From Paracoccus aerius (lineage in GTDB: Bacteria; Pseudomonadota; Alphaproteobacteria; Rhodobacterales; Rhodobacteraceae), in NCBI RefSeq assembly GCF_014656455.1, contig NZ_BNCL01000007.1, forward strand, positions 1-64,000: a DNA stretch of 64,000 bases, in the 5' to 3' direction. The notes beneath the pieces were generated by a model that was not told where the DNA came from, did no database searches, and saw nothing but the letters and a program-made list of their open reading frames with translations. This document shows positions 24,078 through 33,456 of this stretch, one piece after another. The stretch's first letter is position 1. The number at the start of each line of letters is the position of its first letter. Both the position numbers and the translations under genes were made by a program.

Positions 24078-25337
24078 ATGAAGCAGCGCCCCGGAAACCG
24101 CGTCCTGACGGGAACCCGCATCCGCGAACGCCGCCTGGCGCTGTCGCGGCGGCAGGCGGACGTGGCGCGCGAGGCCGGGATCTCGGCCGCCTACCTGAAC
24201 CTGATCGAGCACAACCGCCGTCCGGTGGGCGACCATCTGGTCCTGCGCCTGGCCGCCGCGCTGGACGTGTCGGCGGCCGAACTGGCCGAAGGGCGCGAGG
24301 AGGCCCAGATCGCGGCGCTGCGCGAGGCCGCGGCGCGGCTGCCCGACGACGTGACGCCCGAGCTGGACCAGACACCCGAACTGCTGGCCCGATTTCCCGG
24401 CTGGGCCTCGGCGCTGATCGCCACGGCGCGACGGGCCGATGCGCATGAACGCCAGCTTGTCACCCTGTCTGACCGGATGCGGCAGGATCCCTATCTGCTG
24501 ACCACCCTGCACGAGGTGCTGTCGGCGGTGACTTCGGTCCGGTCCACGGCTTCGATCCTGGCGGAAGGGGGCGAAATCCCGCCCGACTGGCGCGCGCGGT
24601 TTCACGCGAACCTGGACGGGGACAGCCTGCGCCTGTCCAGCACCGCGCAGGCCCTTGTTGCCTATCTGGACAGTTTCGAGGCGCAGGACGCGATCTTCAC
24701 CCCGCAGGAGGAGGTCGAGGCCTGGCTTGCAGCGGGCGCCCCGCCCGTCGAGGAGGCGGCCGACCTGGCCTCGGATGCCGCCCGCGCCTTGGCTCGCGCC
24801 CACCTGCTGCGGATGGAGGAGGAGCGCCTGGCCCTGCCGGATGCGGCCCTGGCCGAGGCCGCGGTGGAAGAGGCCGACCCCCTGCGCATGGCCGACCGGC
24901 TGCGCCAGCCCCTGGACCTGGTGATGCGCCGCCTGGCGCTGCTGAAACCGGCTGGGTTCGAGGCGGCGGGCCTTCTGGTCTGCGACGGATCGGGCGCGCT
25001 GACGCTGCGCCGCCCGGCGCCGGGCTTTCCCCTGCCGCGTCCCGGCGACGCCTGCCCGCTTTGGCCGCTGTTCCAATCCCTTGCCGCGCCGCAGACCGCC
25101 ATCGCAAGGCTGGTCGAGGCGCCGAACGGCCGACGGTTCCGCACCCTGTCGCTGGCCACCCGCCACCAGCCCCTCGGGACCGAGGGGCCGGTGCTGACCC
25201 GCGCGCAGATGCTGATCCTCCCCGAGGAGCCGGGCTCGCCCGGCAGCCCCGATCTGCTGATCGGTCCCGCCTGCCGCATCTGCCCGCGCATCGATTGCGC
25301 GGCGCGGCGTGAACCCTCGATCCTGCTGGCGGCGTGA
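24078..25337 (+). CDS. Second ScfR-like XRE-type regulator
   Basis: A 419-residue protein with N-terminal HTH_3 (about 13-66: GTRIRERRLALSRRQADVAR and ISAAYLNLIEHNRRP), a divergent Ala/Arg/Glu-rich middle, and a DUF2083-like end with ACRICPRIDCAARREPS. Less canonical than the divergent neighbour: the central metal-peptidase-like region is poorly conserved. The ATG at 24,078 gives a usual N-terminus; a TTG at 24,036 in frame is possible. Followed by a response regulator on the same strand. Likely controls acyl-CoA or acetate metabolism; target not shown. Confidence 0.78.
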   Translation: MKQRPGNRVLTGTRIRERRLALSRRQADVAREAGISAAYLNLIEHNRRPVGDHLVLRLAAALDVSAAELAEGREEAQIAALREAAARLPDDVTPELDQTPELLARFPGWASALIATARRADAHERQLVTLSDRMRQDPYLLTTLHEVLSAVTSVRSTASILAEGGEIPPDWRARFHANLDGDSLRLSSTAQALVAYLDSFEAQDAIFTPQEEVEAWLAAGAPPVEEAADLASDAARALARAHLLRMEEERLALPDAALAEAAVEEADPLRMADRLRQPLDLVMRRLALLKPAGFEAAGLLVCDGSGALTLRRPAPGFPLPRPGDACPLWPLFQSLAAPQTAIARLVEAPNGRRFRTLSLATRHQPLGTEGPVLTRAQMLILPEEPGSPGSPDLLIGPACRICPRIDCAARREPSILLAA

Positions 25338-25400
25338 ATCCTTTGACAGCGCGGGCCCGCCCGGCACATTATCGTGGCACCTGGGGGGACCATCGACCGA

Positions 25401-25757
25401 ATGCTCGACATCCTGATGATCGAGGATGAACCCAACATCGCCGAGGCGGTGCGCTTCATCCTGTCCCGCGAAGGCTGGCAGGTCGCGCTTCATGCCGACG
25501 GCGCGGGCGGGATCGAGGCGATCAGGGGCGCCAAGCCGCGCCTGGTCATCCTGGACGTGATGCTGCCGCATCGGTCGGGGACCGAGATCCTGGCGGAACT
25601 TCGCGGCGACCAGGATCCCAGCCTGGCGGCGACGCCGGTGCTGATGCTGACGGCGCGCGGGCAGGCCTCGCTGTCGCTGCCGCAGGCGGATGCCGTGCTG
25701 GCCAAGCCCTTCGCCAATGACGACTTGCGCGCCATGGTGCGCCGGATGCTGAACTGA
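25401..25757 (+). CDS. Single-domain response regulator next to the SSS-kinase
   Basis: A 118-residue receiver: E8, D9, phosphoacceptor D52 (LDVMLP), T84 and K102 (AKPF). No output domain. It leads a three-gene run with a small membrane protein and the SSS-histidine kinase (5-nt gap, then an 11-nt overlap), so it is the likely phosphate acceptor of that kinase. Similar in layout to the receiver at 2,142 near acs. In CrbS/CrbR systems the partner regulator is a LuxR-type protein, which is absent here. Confidence 0.86.
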   Translation: MLDILMIEDEPNIAEAVRFILSREGWQVALHADGAGGIEAIRGAKPRLVILDVMLPHRSGTEILAELRGDQDPSLAATPVLMLTARGQASLSLPQADAVLAKPFANDDLRAMVRRMLN

Positions 25758-25762
25758 CCGCC

Positions 25763-26044
25763 ATGCCCGACCGGCCGCTGTTTCTCGAACGCGCCTCGTT
25801 CCGCCGCCGGCGGCTTGGCGACGCGGCGCGCGTTCTTCCGATGCTGGCGGCGATCCTGGTCCTGGTCCCGGTCTGGTGGATCCCGGCGCAGGTCAGCTTC
25901 GCGGCGGGCGCGGTCTGGCTGTTCGGCCTGTGGGCCGGGTTGATCCTGGCCATCTTCGTGCTGCACCGCGCGCTGCGCCGGGCGGATGCCGCCACCCTGC
26001 GCGCGACCCAGGCGATGGCGCGGGACGACGACCATGCCCTTTGA
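25763..26044 (+). CDS. Small two-helix membrane protein upstream of the SSS-kinase
   Basis: A 93-residue protein with a basic N-terminus and two hydrophobic helices (about 27-43 and 47-67). It overlaps the start of the kinase gene by 11 nt, indicating coupled translation. Size and position recall the small companion subunits (such as DUF4212) of solute:sodium symporters, but I cannot match the sequence to that family. May assist the transporter domain of the kinase. Confidence 0.6.
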   Translation: MPDRPLFLERASFRRRRLGDAARVLPMLAAILVLVPVWWIPAQVSFAAGAVWLFGLWAGLILAIFVLHRALRRADAATLRATQAMARDDDHAL

Positions 26045-28688
26045 GGCGCTTGTCGCGGGCTGCCTGGCCTATGTCGCGCTGATGTTCGGCGTGGCCTTTG
26101 CCGCCGACCGTGCCGCCTCCAGGGGCCGGGTCCGGTGGCTGGACCATCCGGCGGTCTATACGCTGTCGCTGTCCGTCTATTGCTCGGCCTGGACCTTCTA
26201 CGGAGCGGTCGGCTACGCCACGCGGTCGGGGCTGGAATTCGCCACGATCTATCTGGGGCCGACCATCGTCTTCTGCGGCGCCTGGTGGGGGCTGCGGCGC
26301 CTGGTGCGGGTGGCCAGGATGCATCATGTCACCTCGATCGCCGACCTGATTTCCGCCCGCTTCGGCAAGTCGAACCGCCTCGCCGCCCTGATCACGCTGA
26401 TCGCCGTCATTGCCGCCACGCCCTATGTCGCGCTGCAGCTGCAATCGGTCAGCCTGTCCTTCGAGGTCTTCGCGACCGACAGCCTGACCGACATCCCGCT
26501 TGCCGGCGGCGGCGGCACGGCCCTGTGGGTGGCTGCGGGACTTGCGCTGTTCACCATCGTCTTCGGCACCCGCAACCTGGCCGCCGACGAACGCCACCAC
26601 GGGGTCGTCACGGCCATCGCGCTCGAGGCGGTGGTCAAGCTGATGGCCTTTCTGGCGCTTGGCGTCTTCGTGGTCTGGGGACTGGCCGAGGGCCCTGCCG
26701 ACATGCTGGACCGGATCGCGCAGGCCGCGGCCGGCCATGATGGCTGGCTGCTGAAGCCCGACCGCTGGACCGCGCTGATCGTCGTGTCTGGCGCCGCGAT
26801 CATCGCCCTGCCGCGGATGTTCCAGGTGCTGGTGGTCGAGGCCGCGGACGAGGATCGGCTGGCGGTGGCCGGATGGGCCTTTCCGGCATACCTCTTCGCG
26901 ATGTCGCTGTTCGTGCTGCCCATCGCGGTCATGGGCCAGCAGCTTCTGCCCGCCGACGCCAATCCCGACCTGTATGTCCTGACGCTGCCCGCGCAGTCGG
27001 GGCAGAACTGGCTGGCCTTTCTGGTCTTCCTGGGCGGCTTTTCGGCCGCAACCTCGATGGTGGTCGTCTGCACCATCGCGCTTGCGACCATGATCTCGAA
27101 CCACTGGCTGGTGCCGCTGTGGCTGATCCTGCGCCGCAAGCCCCAGACGGGCGACCCCGAGGATCTGCGCGGCTTCGTCCTGAACGCCCGGCGGCTGGCG
27201 ATCCTGGCGGTCATGGCGGTGGGCTGGGTCTATTACCGCGCAACGGGCGGGACGGCGGCGCTTGCCTCGATGGGGCTGGTGGCCTTTACCGGCATGGCGC
27301 AGGTGCTGCCCGCGATGATCGGCGGGCTGTTGTGGCGCGGGGCGAACCGGCAAGGGGCCTATGCGGGCGTGGGCACGGGCTTTGCCTTGTGGCTGGCGCT
27401 GATCTTCCTGCCCTCGGTCGGCATCGGCCAAGATCCCGCGCTGCCGCCAAGCGTGGATCCCCTGGCCTTCGCGATCTGCCTGTCGCTGGCGCTGAACACG
27501 CTGGCCTTTATCGTCTTCTCGATCTTCGGGATGCCCGACCCGGTCGAACGCCTGCAGGGCCTGTCCTTCGTCAGCGCCGTGGATCCGGTCCGTCACGGGC
27601 GCATGGCCCGCGGCGCCGACCAGGTCGAACCGCTGCTGGTGATGGCCCGCCGCGTCTGGGGGGCCGAGGACGCGCTGCGCTTTTTCCAGTCCGAGGCCGC
27701 GGCGCAGGGCAAGTCCGGCTATCTGCCCGACATGACGCCGCGCTTCCTGACGCGGCTGGAACGGCGTCTGGCGGGATCCATCGGCGCGGCCACCGCCCAT
27801 GCGATGATCGACAGCGTGGCCGGCGGGTCCGAGTTGACCGTGTCCGACCTGATGCAGGTCGCGACCGAGGCGCAGCGTGCCAAGGAGGAAACGCAGCGCC
27901 TTGAAAACGCCCGCGCCGAACTGGCCCGCACCGCGACCCAGTTGCGCGAGGCGAATGACAAGCTGACGGCGCTGTCGATCCAGAAGGACGCCTTCCTGGG
28001 CCAGATCAGCCACGAATTGCGCACGCCCATGACCTCGGTCCGGGCCTTTTCGGAAATCCTCCGCTCGCCCGATTTGTCGGATGCGGATCGCGACCGCTTC
28101 GCGAAGATCATCTATGACGAATCCGGCCGCCTGACGCGCCTGCTGGACGACCTGCTGGATCTTTCGGTCCTGGAAAGCGGGCAGGCGCAGTTGTCGATCA
28201 CGCCCGCGAACCTGCACGACCTGATTGAACGGGCGCTGTCGGCCGCCTCGGCCACCCAGCCCCAGCGGGTGTTCCGCCTGGACCGGGAACCGCTGGCCGA
28301 ATACGTGGGTGTCATCACCGACGCCGATCGGCTGCTGCAGGTGCTGATCAACGTCATCAGCAACGCCCGCAAGTATTGCGATGCCGAGCCTCCGGTCCTG
28401 TCCATCCGCGTCCGCCGGACCCTGCGCGGCGGGGCGCAGATCGACATCGCGGACAACGGGTCCGGGATCGAGACCGCCCGCCAGGCGCTGATCTTCGAAA
28501 AGTTCTCGCGCCTCAACGACCCCGCGCGGGCAGGGGGCGCGGGCCTGGGCCTGGCCATCTGCAAGGAGATCATGGCCAACCTGGGCGGAGAGATCACCTA
28601 TCTGCCCGGCCAGGGCGGCGCGGCCTTCCGCATCGTCCTGCCCCGCCGGCCGCCGGTCCCGGCGGATGCGGGGCTGAGGCGCGCATAA
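26034..28688 (+). CDS. Sensor histidine kinase with N-terminal solute:sodium symporter domain (CrbS-like)
   Basis: An 884-residue fusion. Residues about 1-510 form a PutP-type SSS domain with about 13 helices (YCSAWTFYGAVGYATRSGLE, VTSIADLISARFGKS). Then a coiled linker, HisKA with H660 in SHELRTPMTSVRAF, and HATPase_c with LINVISNARKYC (N box), DNGSGIE and GGAGLGLAI (G boxes). No REC or PAS is seen. This layout is that of CrbS/CbrA sensors; CrbS controls acs and acetate use in Vibrio and Pseudomonas. With the ScfR genes beside it, a carboxylate-sensing role is a fair inference. Confidence 0.88.
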   Translation: MPFEALVAGCLAYVALMFGVAFAADRAASRGRVRWLDHPAVYTLSLSVYCSAWTFYGAVGYATRSGLEFATIYLGPTIVFCGAWWGLRRLVRVARMHHVTSIADLISARFGKSNRLAALITLIAVIAATPYVALQLQSVSLSFEVFATDSLTDIPLAGGGGTALWVAAGLALFTIVFGTRNLAADERHHGVVTAIALEAVVKLMAFLALGVFVVWGLAEGPADMLDRIAQAAAGHDGWLLKPDRWTALIVVSGAAIIALPRMFQVLVVEAADEDRLAVAGWAFPAYLFAMSLFVLPIAVMGQQLLPADANPDLYVLTLPAQSGQNWLAFLVFLGGFSAATSMVVVCTIALATMISNHWLVPLWLILRRKPQTGDPEDLRGFVLNARRLAILAVMAVGWVYYRATGGTAALASMGLVAFTGMAQVLPAMIGGLLWRGANRQGAYAGVGTGFALWLALIFLPSVGIGQDPALPPSVDPLAFAICLSLALNTLAFIVFSIFGMPDPVERLQGLSFVSAVDPVRHGRMARGADQVEPLLVMARRVWGAEDALRFFQSEAAAQGKSGYLPDMTPRFLTRLERRLAGSIGAATAHAMIDSVAGGSELTVSDLMQVATEAQRAKEETQRLENARAELARTATQLREANDKLTALSIQKDAFLGQISHELRTPMTSVRAFSEILRSPDLSDADRDRFAKIIYDESGRLTRLLDDLLDLSVLESGQAQLSITPANLHDLIERALSAASATQPQRVFRLDREPLAEYVGVITDADRLLQVLINVISNARKYCDAEPPVLSIRVRRTLRGGAQIDIADNGSGIETARQALIFEKFSRLNDPARAGGAGLGLAICKEIMANLGGEITYLPGQGGAAFRIVLPRRPPVPADAGLRRA

Positions 28689-28748
28689 ACCCTTTCTCAA
28701 CCGCTTTTTGCCAGATTGCGGATCAGGCAAGGACGATTCGGGGCGAAC

Positions 28749-29846
28749 ATGGCGCAAACTGGTCAGGCAGGACTGTTAAGGACGCTGCTGCGGGCGCGCG
28801 ACCGTGACGGGGACAAGCTTGCCCGCCTGCCGCAGCCCCAGCCCTTGTCGCCCGCGCGCGCGGCAGCCAATGCGGTGGGCCGCGCGGCAGAGCGCCTGTA
28901 TCGCCTGCCCGTCCTGCCGGTCGAGGTCAAGCCGGGCACAGCGACCCTTGCCGAACTGCCCGAAATGCTTCCCGACCAAGGTCTTCTGGTCGTCCTTCAG
29001 GGACCGGGCGACCAGGTCGGCATGATGGCCCTGGGGTTCGAGACCGTGACCGCCCTGATCGAGGTGCAGGCCTTGGGCCGCGTCACCGCGCGCCCCAGCG
29101 AAAGGCGCAGGCTGACCCGCAGCGATGCGGCGATCTGCGTCGATTTCGTCAACGCGCTGATGGCGGAACTGGGATCCGAGATGGCTGGGCTTGACGGTTT
29201 CGGCGGCGTGCAGGGCTATCGCTATGCCACCTACCTGGACGATCCGCGCCCGCTGATCCTGATGCTGGAGGATCGGCCCTATCGCAGCCTGTCCCTTGAC
29301 CTGCGCATGGGGGGCACGGAAACCCGCGATGGGTCCATCCTGATCGCGCTGCCCCACAAGGCCGAGGCTAGGGCGCCACAGCCCCTGCACCCCCCGGCGG
29401 CGCTGCCGCCAGCGGCCACGTCCCAGGATGGTGCGCCGCTTGCACCCCCCGCATCGGCTGCGGACGCGACCCTGGCCGCAGCCATGGCCTCGGCCCCGGT
29501 CGACGTCGTGGGGGTTCTTTGCCGCCGCACCATGACGCTGGGCGAGTTGCGCGGGCTGGTGCCGGGCAAGCTGTTGCCGCTGCCCCGCGTCACCCTGGCC
29601 GAGGCGCGGTTGGAAACGCGCGACGGCCAGCTTCTGGCGACAGGCAAGCTGGGCGAGTCCGAGGGCTGCCACGCCCTGCGGCTGCACAACCCGGCCCGAG
29701 CGACCCCCGCAGGCCGGCTTGACCCGATCATGCCGCCGGTCACGACCACGCCGCCCGACCTGACCCATGCCGACCCCTTCCGCAGCGCTGAACTGGTCCA
29801 GCCCGCCGGCCGCGACGCCCTTGCCCGGCAGGCGGCAGGGGCGTGA
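28749..29846 (+). CDS. FliM/FliN-family (SpoA domain) protein, orphan
   Basis: A 365-residue protein. The N-terminal half has a FliM-like CheC/X fold (AICVDFVNALMAELGSEMAG, DLRMGGTETRDG), then an Ala/Pro linker (about 212-250) and a C-terminal SpoA domain (about 250-325: DVVGVLCRRTMTLGELRGLV, LPLPRVTLAEARLE and LLATGKLGE). FliM and FliN form the flagellar switch ring. No other flagellar gene is in the window. The ATG is the first with family-like sequence. It may be a degenerate or remote FliM homologue. Confidence 0.75.
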   Translation: MAQTGQAGLLRTLLRARDRDGDKLARLPQPQPLSPARAAANAVGRAAERLYRLPVLPVEVKPGTATLAELPEMLPDQGLLVVLQGPGDQVGMMALGFETVTALIEVQALGRVTARPSERRRLTRSDAAICVDFVNALMAELGSEMAGLDGFGGVQGYRYATYLDDPRPLILMLEDRPYRSLSLDLRMGGTETRDGSILIALPHKAEARAPQPLHPPAALPPAATSQDGAPLAPPASAADATLAAAMASAPVDVVGVLCRRTMTLGELRGLVPGKLLPLPRVTLAEARLETRDGQLLATGKLGESEGCHALRLHNPARATPAGRLDPIMPPVTTTPPDLTHADPFRSAELVQPAGRDALARQAAGA

Positions 29847-29932
29847 AATGCTGATTACACTTGAAATCCCGGCGGGGCGGTTCCATTTAACCCCGGTCCC
29901 GAATCAGCCGGGGCGATCAGGATGGAGTGGTC

Positions 29933-30151
29933 ATGGCCAAGGAAGAAATGCTCGAATTCCCCGGCGTCGTGAAGGAACTCCTGCCGAATGCGACGTTCAG
30001 GGTCGAGCTGGAAAACGGCCATGAGATCATTGCGCATATGGCAGGAAAGATGCGGAAGAACCGCATCCGCGTTCTTGCCGGCGACAAGGTGCAGGTGGAG
30101 ATGAACACCTACGACCTGTCCAAGGGACGGATCAATTATCGCTTCAAGTGA
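29933..30151 (+). CDS. infA: Translation initiation factor IF-1
   Basis: A 72-residue S1/OB-fold protein with the near-invariant MAKEE start, [20 protein letters not shown] and [15 protein letters not shown]. Binds the 30S A site during initiation. An in-frame codon 6 nt upstream is ignored in favour of MAKEE. Heads the infA-maf-RNase E/G-yacG run. Confidence 0.98.
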   Translation: MAKEEMLEFPGVVKELLPNATFRVELENGHEIIAHMAGKMRKNRIRVLAGDKVQVEMNTYDLSKGRINYRFK

Positions 30152-30164
30152 CACGGGTGCCGCG

Positions 30165-30785
30165 ATGACCGCGCCCCGTCCCGACCCCCGAAACGACCAT
30201 GCGCGCCCGCGGCTGATCCTTGGATCGGCCAGCCCGAGGCGCCTGGATCTTCTGGCGCAGATCGGCATCGTCCCCGACGAGGTCCGCAGCGCCAATATCG
30301 ACGAAACCCCGCTCAAGGGCGAACTGGCGCGCGACTATGTCCGGCGCATTGCGCTTGCCAAGGCCCAGGCCTTCCACCTGGCGCCGTCCGAAGTGCTGCT
30401 TTGTGCCGACACGACGGTGGCCGTCGGACGCCGCATCCTTGGCAAGCCAGGCTCGCGGGCCGAGGCTGCGGATTTCATGCGCCTCATGTCCGGCCGCCGC
30501 CATCGCGTTCTGACGGCCGTGGTCCTGCGCGACGGCGACCGCATCCGCGACCGCCTGGTCGAGACCACCGTGCGGATGCGGCCCATTGCGCCCCCCGAAC
30601 TGGAAGCCTATCTGGACATGAACGACTGGCAGGGCAAGGCGGGCGGCTATGCCATCCAGGGCGCGGCGGCAGCCTTTATCCCCTGGATCCAGGGCTCGTT
30701 CTCCTCGGTCGTCGGCCTTCCGTTGTCGGAAACGGCGGCCATGCTTGCGGCCTGCGGTATCACCATGAAGGAACCCCGATCATGA
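30165..30785 (+). CDS. maf: Maf-family nucleotide pyrophosphatase
   Basis: A 206-residue protein with GSASPRR at the N-terminus, [28 protein letters not shown] and [15 protein letters not shown]. Maf enzymes hydrolyse dTTP/UTP or modified nucleotides to NMP and PPi; the canonical-nucleotide (YhdE-like) type is likely but not certain. 13 nt after infA; its stop overlaps the next ATG. Confidence 0.93.
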   Translation: MTAPRPDPRNDHARPRLILGSASPRRLDLLAQIGIVPDEVRSANIDETPLKGELARDYVRRIALAKAQAFHLAPSEVLLCADTTVAVGRRILGKPGSRAEAADFMRLMSGRRHRVLTAVVLRDGDRIRDRLVETTVRMRPIAPPELEAYLDMNDWQGKAGGYAIQGAAAAFIPWIQGSFSSVVGLPLSETAAMLAACGITMKEPRS

Positions 30786-31831
30786 AGGGACGTCAGGTCG
30801 TTCTGGGCCAGCTTTTCGGCGTCGAGGCCGCCGCGCTTCTGGAGGACGGCGTCCTGACTGACCTGCTGGTCGACGCGAACGCGCTGTCTCCGCTGGTGCC
30901 CGGCGACATCTGCCGGGGCGTCGTCGAACGCCTGATGAAGGGGCAGGGCGGCGTCTTCCTGCGCCTGCCCGAAGGACAGCGGGGCTATCTGCGAGACCGA
31001 TCCGGCCTGCGCGAGGGGCAGTCGCTGCTGGTGCAGGTGACGGGCGTTGCGGACGAGGGCAAGGCCACGCCCGTGACCGGGCGCATCCTGCTGCGCGGCA
31101 GGCACGTGCTGGTCACGCCCGGCGCGCCCGGCATCAACGTGTCCCGCCGCATCCGGGAAGATGAAACCCGTGCCCGGCTGACCGGCCTGGGGCAGGCGGC
31201 CTTGCCCCCCGAGGATACCGGCATCATCATCCGCAGCATCGCCGAGATCGCAGAAGACGAGGATATTGCCGGTGAACTGCGCGGCCTTCTGGACCTGTCG
31301 GCCCGGATCGCGGGCGAGGTGGCGGGTGGTCCGGAACTGCTGCTCGGCGCCCCGTCACCCCATGAACAGGCCTGGATGGACTGGGCGGATCCCGAACCCG
31401 AGGCGGTCGAGGAAGGCCCTGACAGCTTCGAACGCTGCGGCGTCCTCGAGGCGGTGGACGCGCTGTTGTCGCCCGTCGTGCCCCTGCCGGGCGGCGCCCA
31501 TGCCGCGATCGAGCCCACGCGCGCCCTTCTGGCCATCGACGTGAACACCGGCCAGGACGCCAGTCCCGCCGCCGCGCTGAAGGCCAATATCGCCCTGGCC
31601 CGCGACCTGCCGCGCCAGTTGCGCCTGCGCGGGCTTGGCGGGCAGGTGGTGGTGGATTTCGCGCCGGTCCCCAAGCGCGACCGGGCCACGCTTGACCAGG
31701 TGCTGCGTGCCGCCTTCAAGGGCGAAAGCGCCGAAACCTCGCTGATCGGCTGGACCACGATGGGCCTTTACGAAATCAACCGCAAGCGCGACCGCATCCC
31801 CTTGCATCGCCTGGCGCAGGCGGCCCGCTGA
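30782..31831 (+). CDS. Ribonuclease E/G family protein, short form
   Basis: A 349-residue protein, shorter than Rng (about 489). An S1-like RNA-binding segment (about 35-110), GINVSRRI, and the catalytic core AIDVNTGQD with [15 protein letters not shown] that supplies the two metal-binding Asp residues of RNase E/G. The zinc-link Cys pair (CPxCxGxG) and the small domain are missing, so tetramer assembly would differ. ATG overlaps the maf stop (ATGA). The infA-maf-rne/g-yacG order is common in Rhodobacterales. A full-size RNase E may lie elsewhere. Confidence 0.86.
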   Translation: MKGRQVVLGQLFGVEAAALLEDGVLTDLLVDANALSPLVPGDICRGVVERLMKGQGGVFLRLPEGQRGYLRDRSGLREGQSLLVQVTGVADEGKATPVTGRILLRGRHVLVTPGAPGINVSRRIREDETRARLTGLGQAALPPEDTGIIIRSIAEIAEDEDIAGELRGLLDLSARIAGEVAGGPELLLGAPSPHEQAWMDWADPEPEAVEEGPDSFERCGVLEAVDALLSPVVPLPGGAHAAIEPTRALLAIDVNTGQDASPAAALKANIALARDLPRQLRLRGLGGQVVVDFAPVPKRDRATLDQVLRAAFKGESAETSLIGWTTMGLYEINRKRDRIPLHRLAQAAR

Positions 31832-32037
31832 TGGCCTGCCCGATCTGCAACAAGCCGGGCGTGCCGGCCTATCGTCCCTTCTGTTCGAAACGCTGCGCGG
31901 ATGTCGACCTGGCGCGCTGGCTGCGGGGCGATTATGTCATCCCCGGCCTGCCGCAGGACGACCTGTCGTCGGACCAGGCGCCGGAAAGCGAAAAAAACAC
32001 CGGCGGGGGTCTGGACAGTCGCATCAAGCGTCCGTAA
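31831..32037 (+). CDS. yacG: DNA gyrase inhibitor / zinc-binding protein YacG
   Basis: A 68-residue zinc protein: C3-PI-C6 and C19-SKR-C23 ligands, then [17 protein letters not shown] typical of YacG, and a disordered acidic tail. YacG binds GyrB and inhibits gyrase in E. coli. Starts on the last base of the upstream stop codon, so coupled. Followed by tRNA-Phe. Confidence 0.94.
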   Translation: MACPICNKPGVPAYRPFCSKRCADVDLARWLRGDYVIPGLPQDDLSSDQAPESEKNTGGGLDSRIKRP

Positions 32038-32076
32038 ACACCGCGTCACGCCACGCGCCAGACGGCGCGCAAGGTT

Positions 32077-32152
32077 GCCCGGATAGCTCAGTTGGTAGAG
32101 CAGCGGATTGAAAATCCGCGTGTCGGCGGTTCAAATCCGTCTCCGGGCACCA
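32077..32152 (+). tRNA. tRNA-Phe (anticodon GAA)
   Basis: A 76-nt cloverleaf with encoded CCA: acceptor GCCCGGA/TCCGGGC, D arm GCTC/GAGC, anticodon arm CGGAT-TGAAAAT-CCG with GAA, T arm GGCGG-TTCAAAT-CCGTC. Confidence 0.96.
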
Positions 32153-32336
32153 TCCATCCTTTCGAAATCCATCTGATCCCGATATCCGGTCTGGCGCAGC
32201 GTCCGGTCTTGCACCGGGGCCGTTCGCGGTGCAGATGCTGCGAAACCCGCCGCGGTCTTGCGGCGCTGTGCACGAAGCAGGATCGTTGCGAAAGGAAGGC
32301 ACATGTCACCAAAGGCAAACCTTGCAGGAGCGGCGC

Positions 32337-33452
32337 ATGTCTGACAGCAATCCCGGCCCGGTCGAGCGGGATTGGTCGGCAGCGATCTCGCCCATCGAGG
32401 AGATCATCAACGAGGCCCGCAACGGCCGGATGTTCATCCTGGTGGACCACGAGGACCGCGAGAACGAGGGCGATCTGGTGATCCCCGCGCAGATGGCCAC
32501 GCCCGAGGCGATCAACTTCATGGCGACCCACGGGCGCGGGCTGATCTGCCTGTCGATGCCCGGCGCACGGATCGACGCCCTGGGGCTGCCGCTGCTCAGC
32601 GCCAAGAACTCCAGCCGCCACGAGACCGCCTTCACCATGTCGATCGAGGCGCGCGAGGGCGTGACCACCGGCATCTCGGCCCAGGACCGGGCGCATACGA
32701 TCGCCGTGGCGATCGACCCGACCAAGGGTCCGTCCGACATCGCCACGCCCGGCCACATCTTTCCGCTGCGCGCGCGCGAAGGCGGCGTCTTGGTCCGCGC
32801 GGGCCATACCGAAGCCGCGGTCGATGTCGCGCGGCTGGCGGGGCTGAATCCGTCGGGCGTCATCTGCGAGATCATGAACGACGACGGCACGATGGCGCGC
32901 CTGCCCGATCTGGTGGCCTTCGCGCAACGGCACGGGCTGAAGATCGGCACCATCAGCCAGCTGATCGCCTATCGCCGCCGCCACGACAACCTGATCGCGG
33001 AACGCGGCCAGATGGCGGTCACGTCCGTCCACGGCGGCGACTGGATGATGCGGGTCTTTGCCGACGACACCTCGGGGGCCGAACATATCGTGTTGACCAA
33101 GGGCGACCTGACGCAGCCCGGCCCGGTGATGGTGCGGATGCACGTCCTGGATCCGCTGCACGACGTTCTGGGCATCGGGCGCGAGAACGCAGGCACGCTG
33201 GGCCAGGCGATGCGGATGATCGCCGAAGAGGGCAGAGGCGTCGTGGTGCTGTTCCGCGACATCGAGCCGCGCCTGCCGCGCCAGGACGAGGTTTCGTCCC
33301 ATGTCCTGCGCCAATACGGGCTGGGCGCGCAGATCCTGTCGGTGCTGGGGCTGTCGGATCTGATCCTGCTGACCAATTCGGCGCCGGTCAGGGTGATCGG
33401 CCTGGACGCATATGGCCTGTCGATCCATTCGACCCGCCCGATCAAGGAGTGA
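32337..33452 (+). CDS. ribB: 3,4-dihydroxy-2-butanone 4-phosphate synthase with a degenerate GTP-cyclohydrolase-II-like half
   Basis: A 371-residue protein. The N-terminal DHBP synthase domain (about 15-215) keeps DHEDRENEGDL (metal and substrate acids), RGLICLSMP and GHIFPLRAREGGVLVRAGHTEA. The C-terminal part (about 225-370) aligns with RibA in outline but lacks all three zinc cysteines and GE-C-HGDVFGS-C-C, so it cannot act as GTP cyclohydrolase II. Riboflavin synthesis from ribulose 5-phosphate. AGGAG precedes the ATG. ribH follows after 4 nt. No FMN riboswitch was recognised in the 184-nt leader. Confidence 0.93.
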   Translation: MSDSNPGPVERDWSAAISPIEEIINEARNGRMFILVDHEDRENEGDLVIPAQMATPEAINFMATHGRGLICLSMPGARIDALGLPLLSAKNSSRHETAFTMSIEAREGVTTGISAQDRAHTIAVAIDPTKGPSDIATPGHIFPLRAREGGVLVRAGHTEAAVDVARLAGLNPSGVICEIMNDDGTMARLPDLVAFAQRHGLKIGTISQLIAYRRRHDNLIAERGQMAVTSVHGGDWMMRVFADDTSGAEHIVLTKGDLTQPGPVMVRMHVLDPLHDVLGIGRENAGTLGQAMRMIAEEGRGVVVLFRDIEPRLPRQDEVSSHVLRQYGLGAQILSVLGLSDLILLTNSAPVRVIGLDAYGLSIHSTRPIKE

Positions 33453-33456
33453 ACCC

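Noticed and set aside
25893..28757. 954-codon open frame on the minus strand across the SSS-kinase gene
   Set aside because: Antisense shadow caused by high GC at third positions; composition dominated by R, G, Q, H and D without any domain, while the plus strand encodes a clear sensor kinase.
32153..32336. FMN riboswitch upstream of ribB
   Set aside because: The conserved FMN-element core was not found.
33000..33452. Functional GTP cyclohydrolase II domain in RibB
   Set aside because: No zinc-ligand cysteines in that half.
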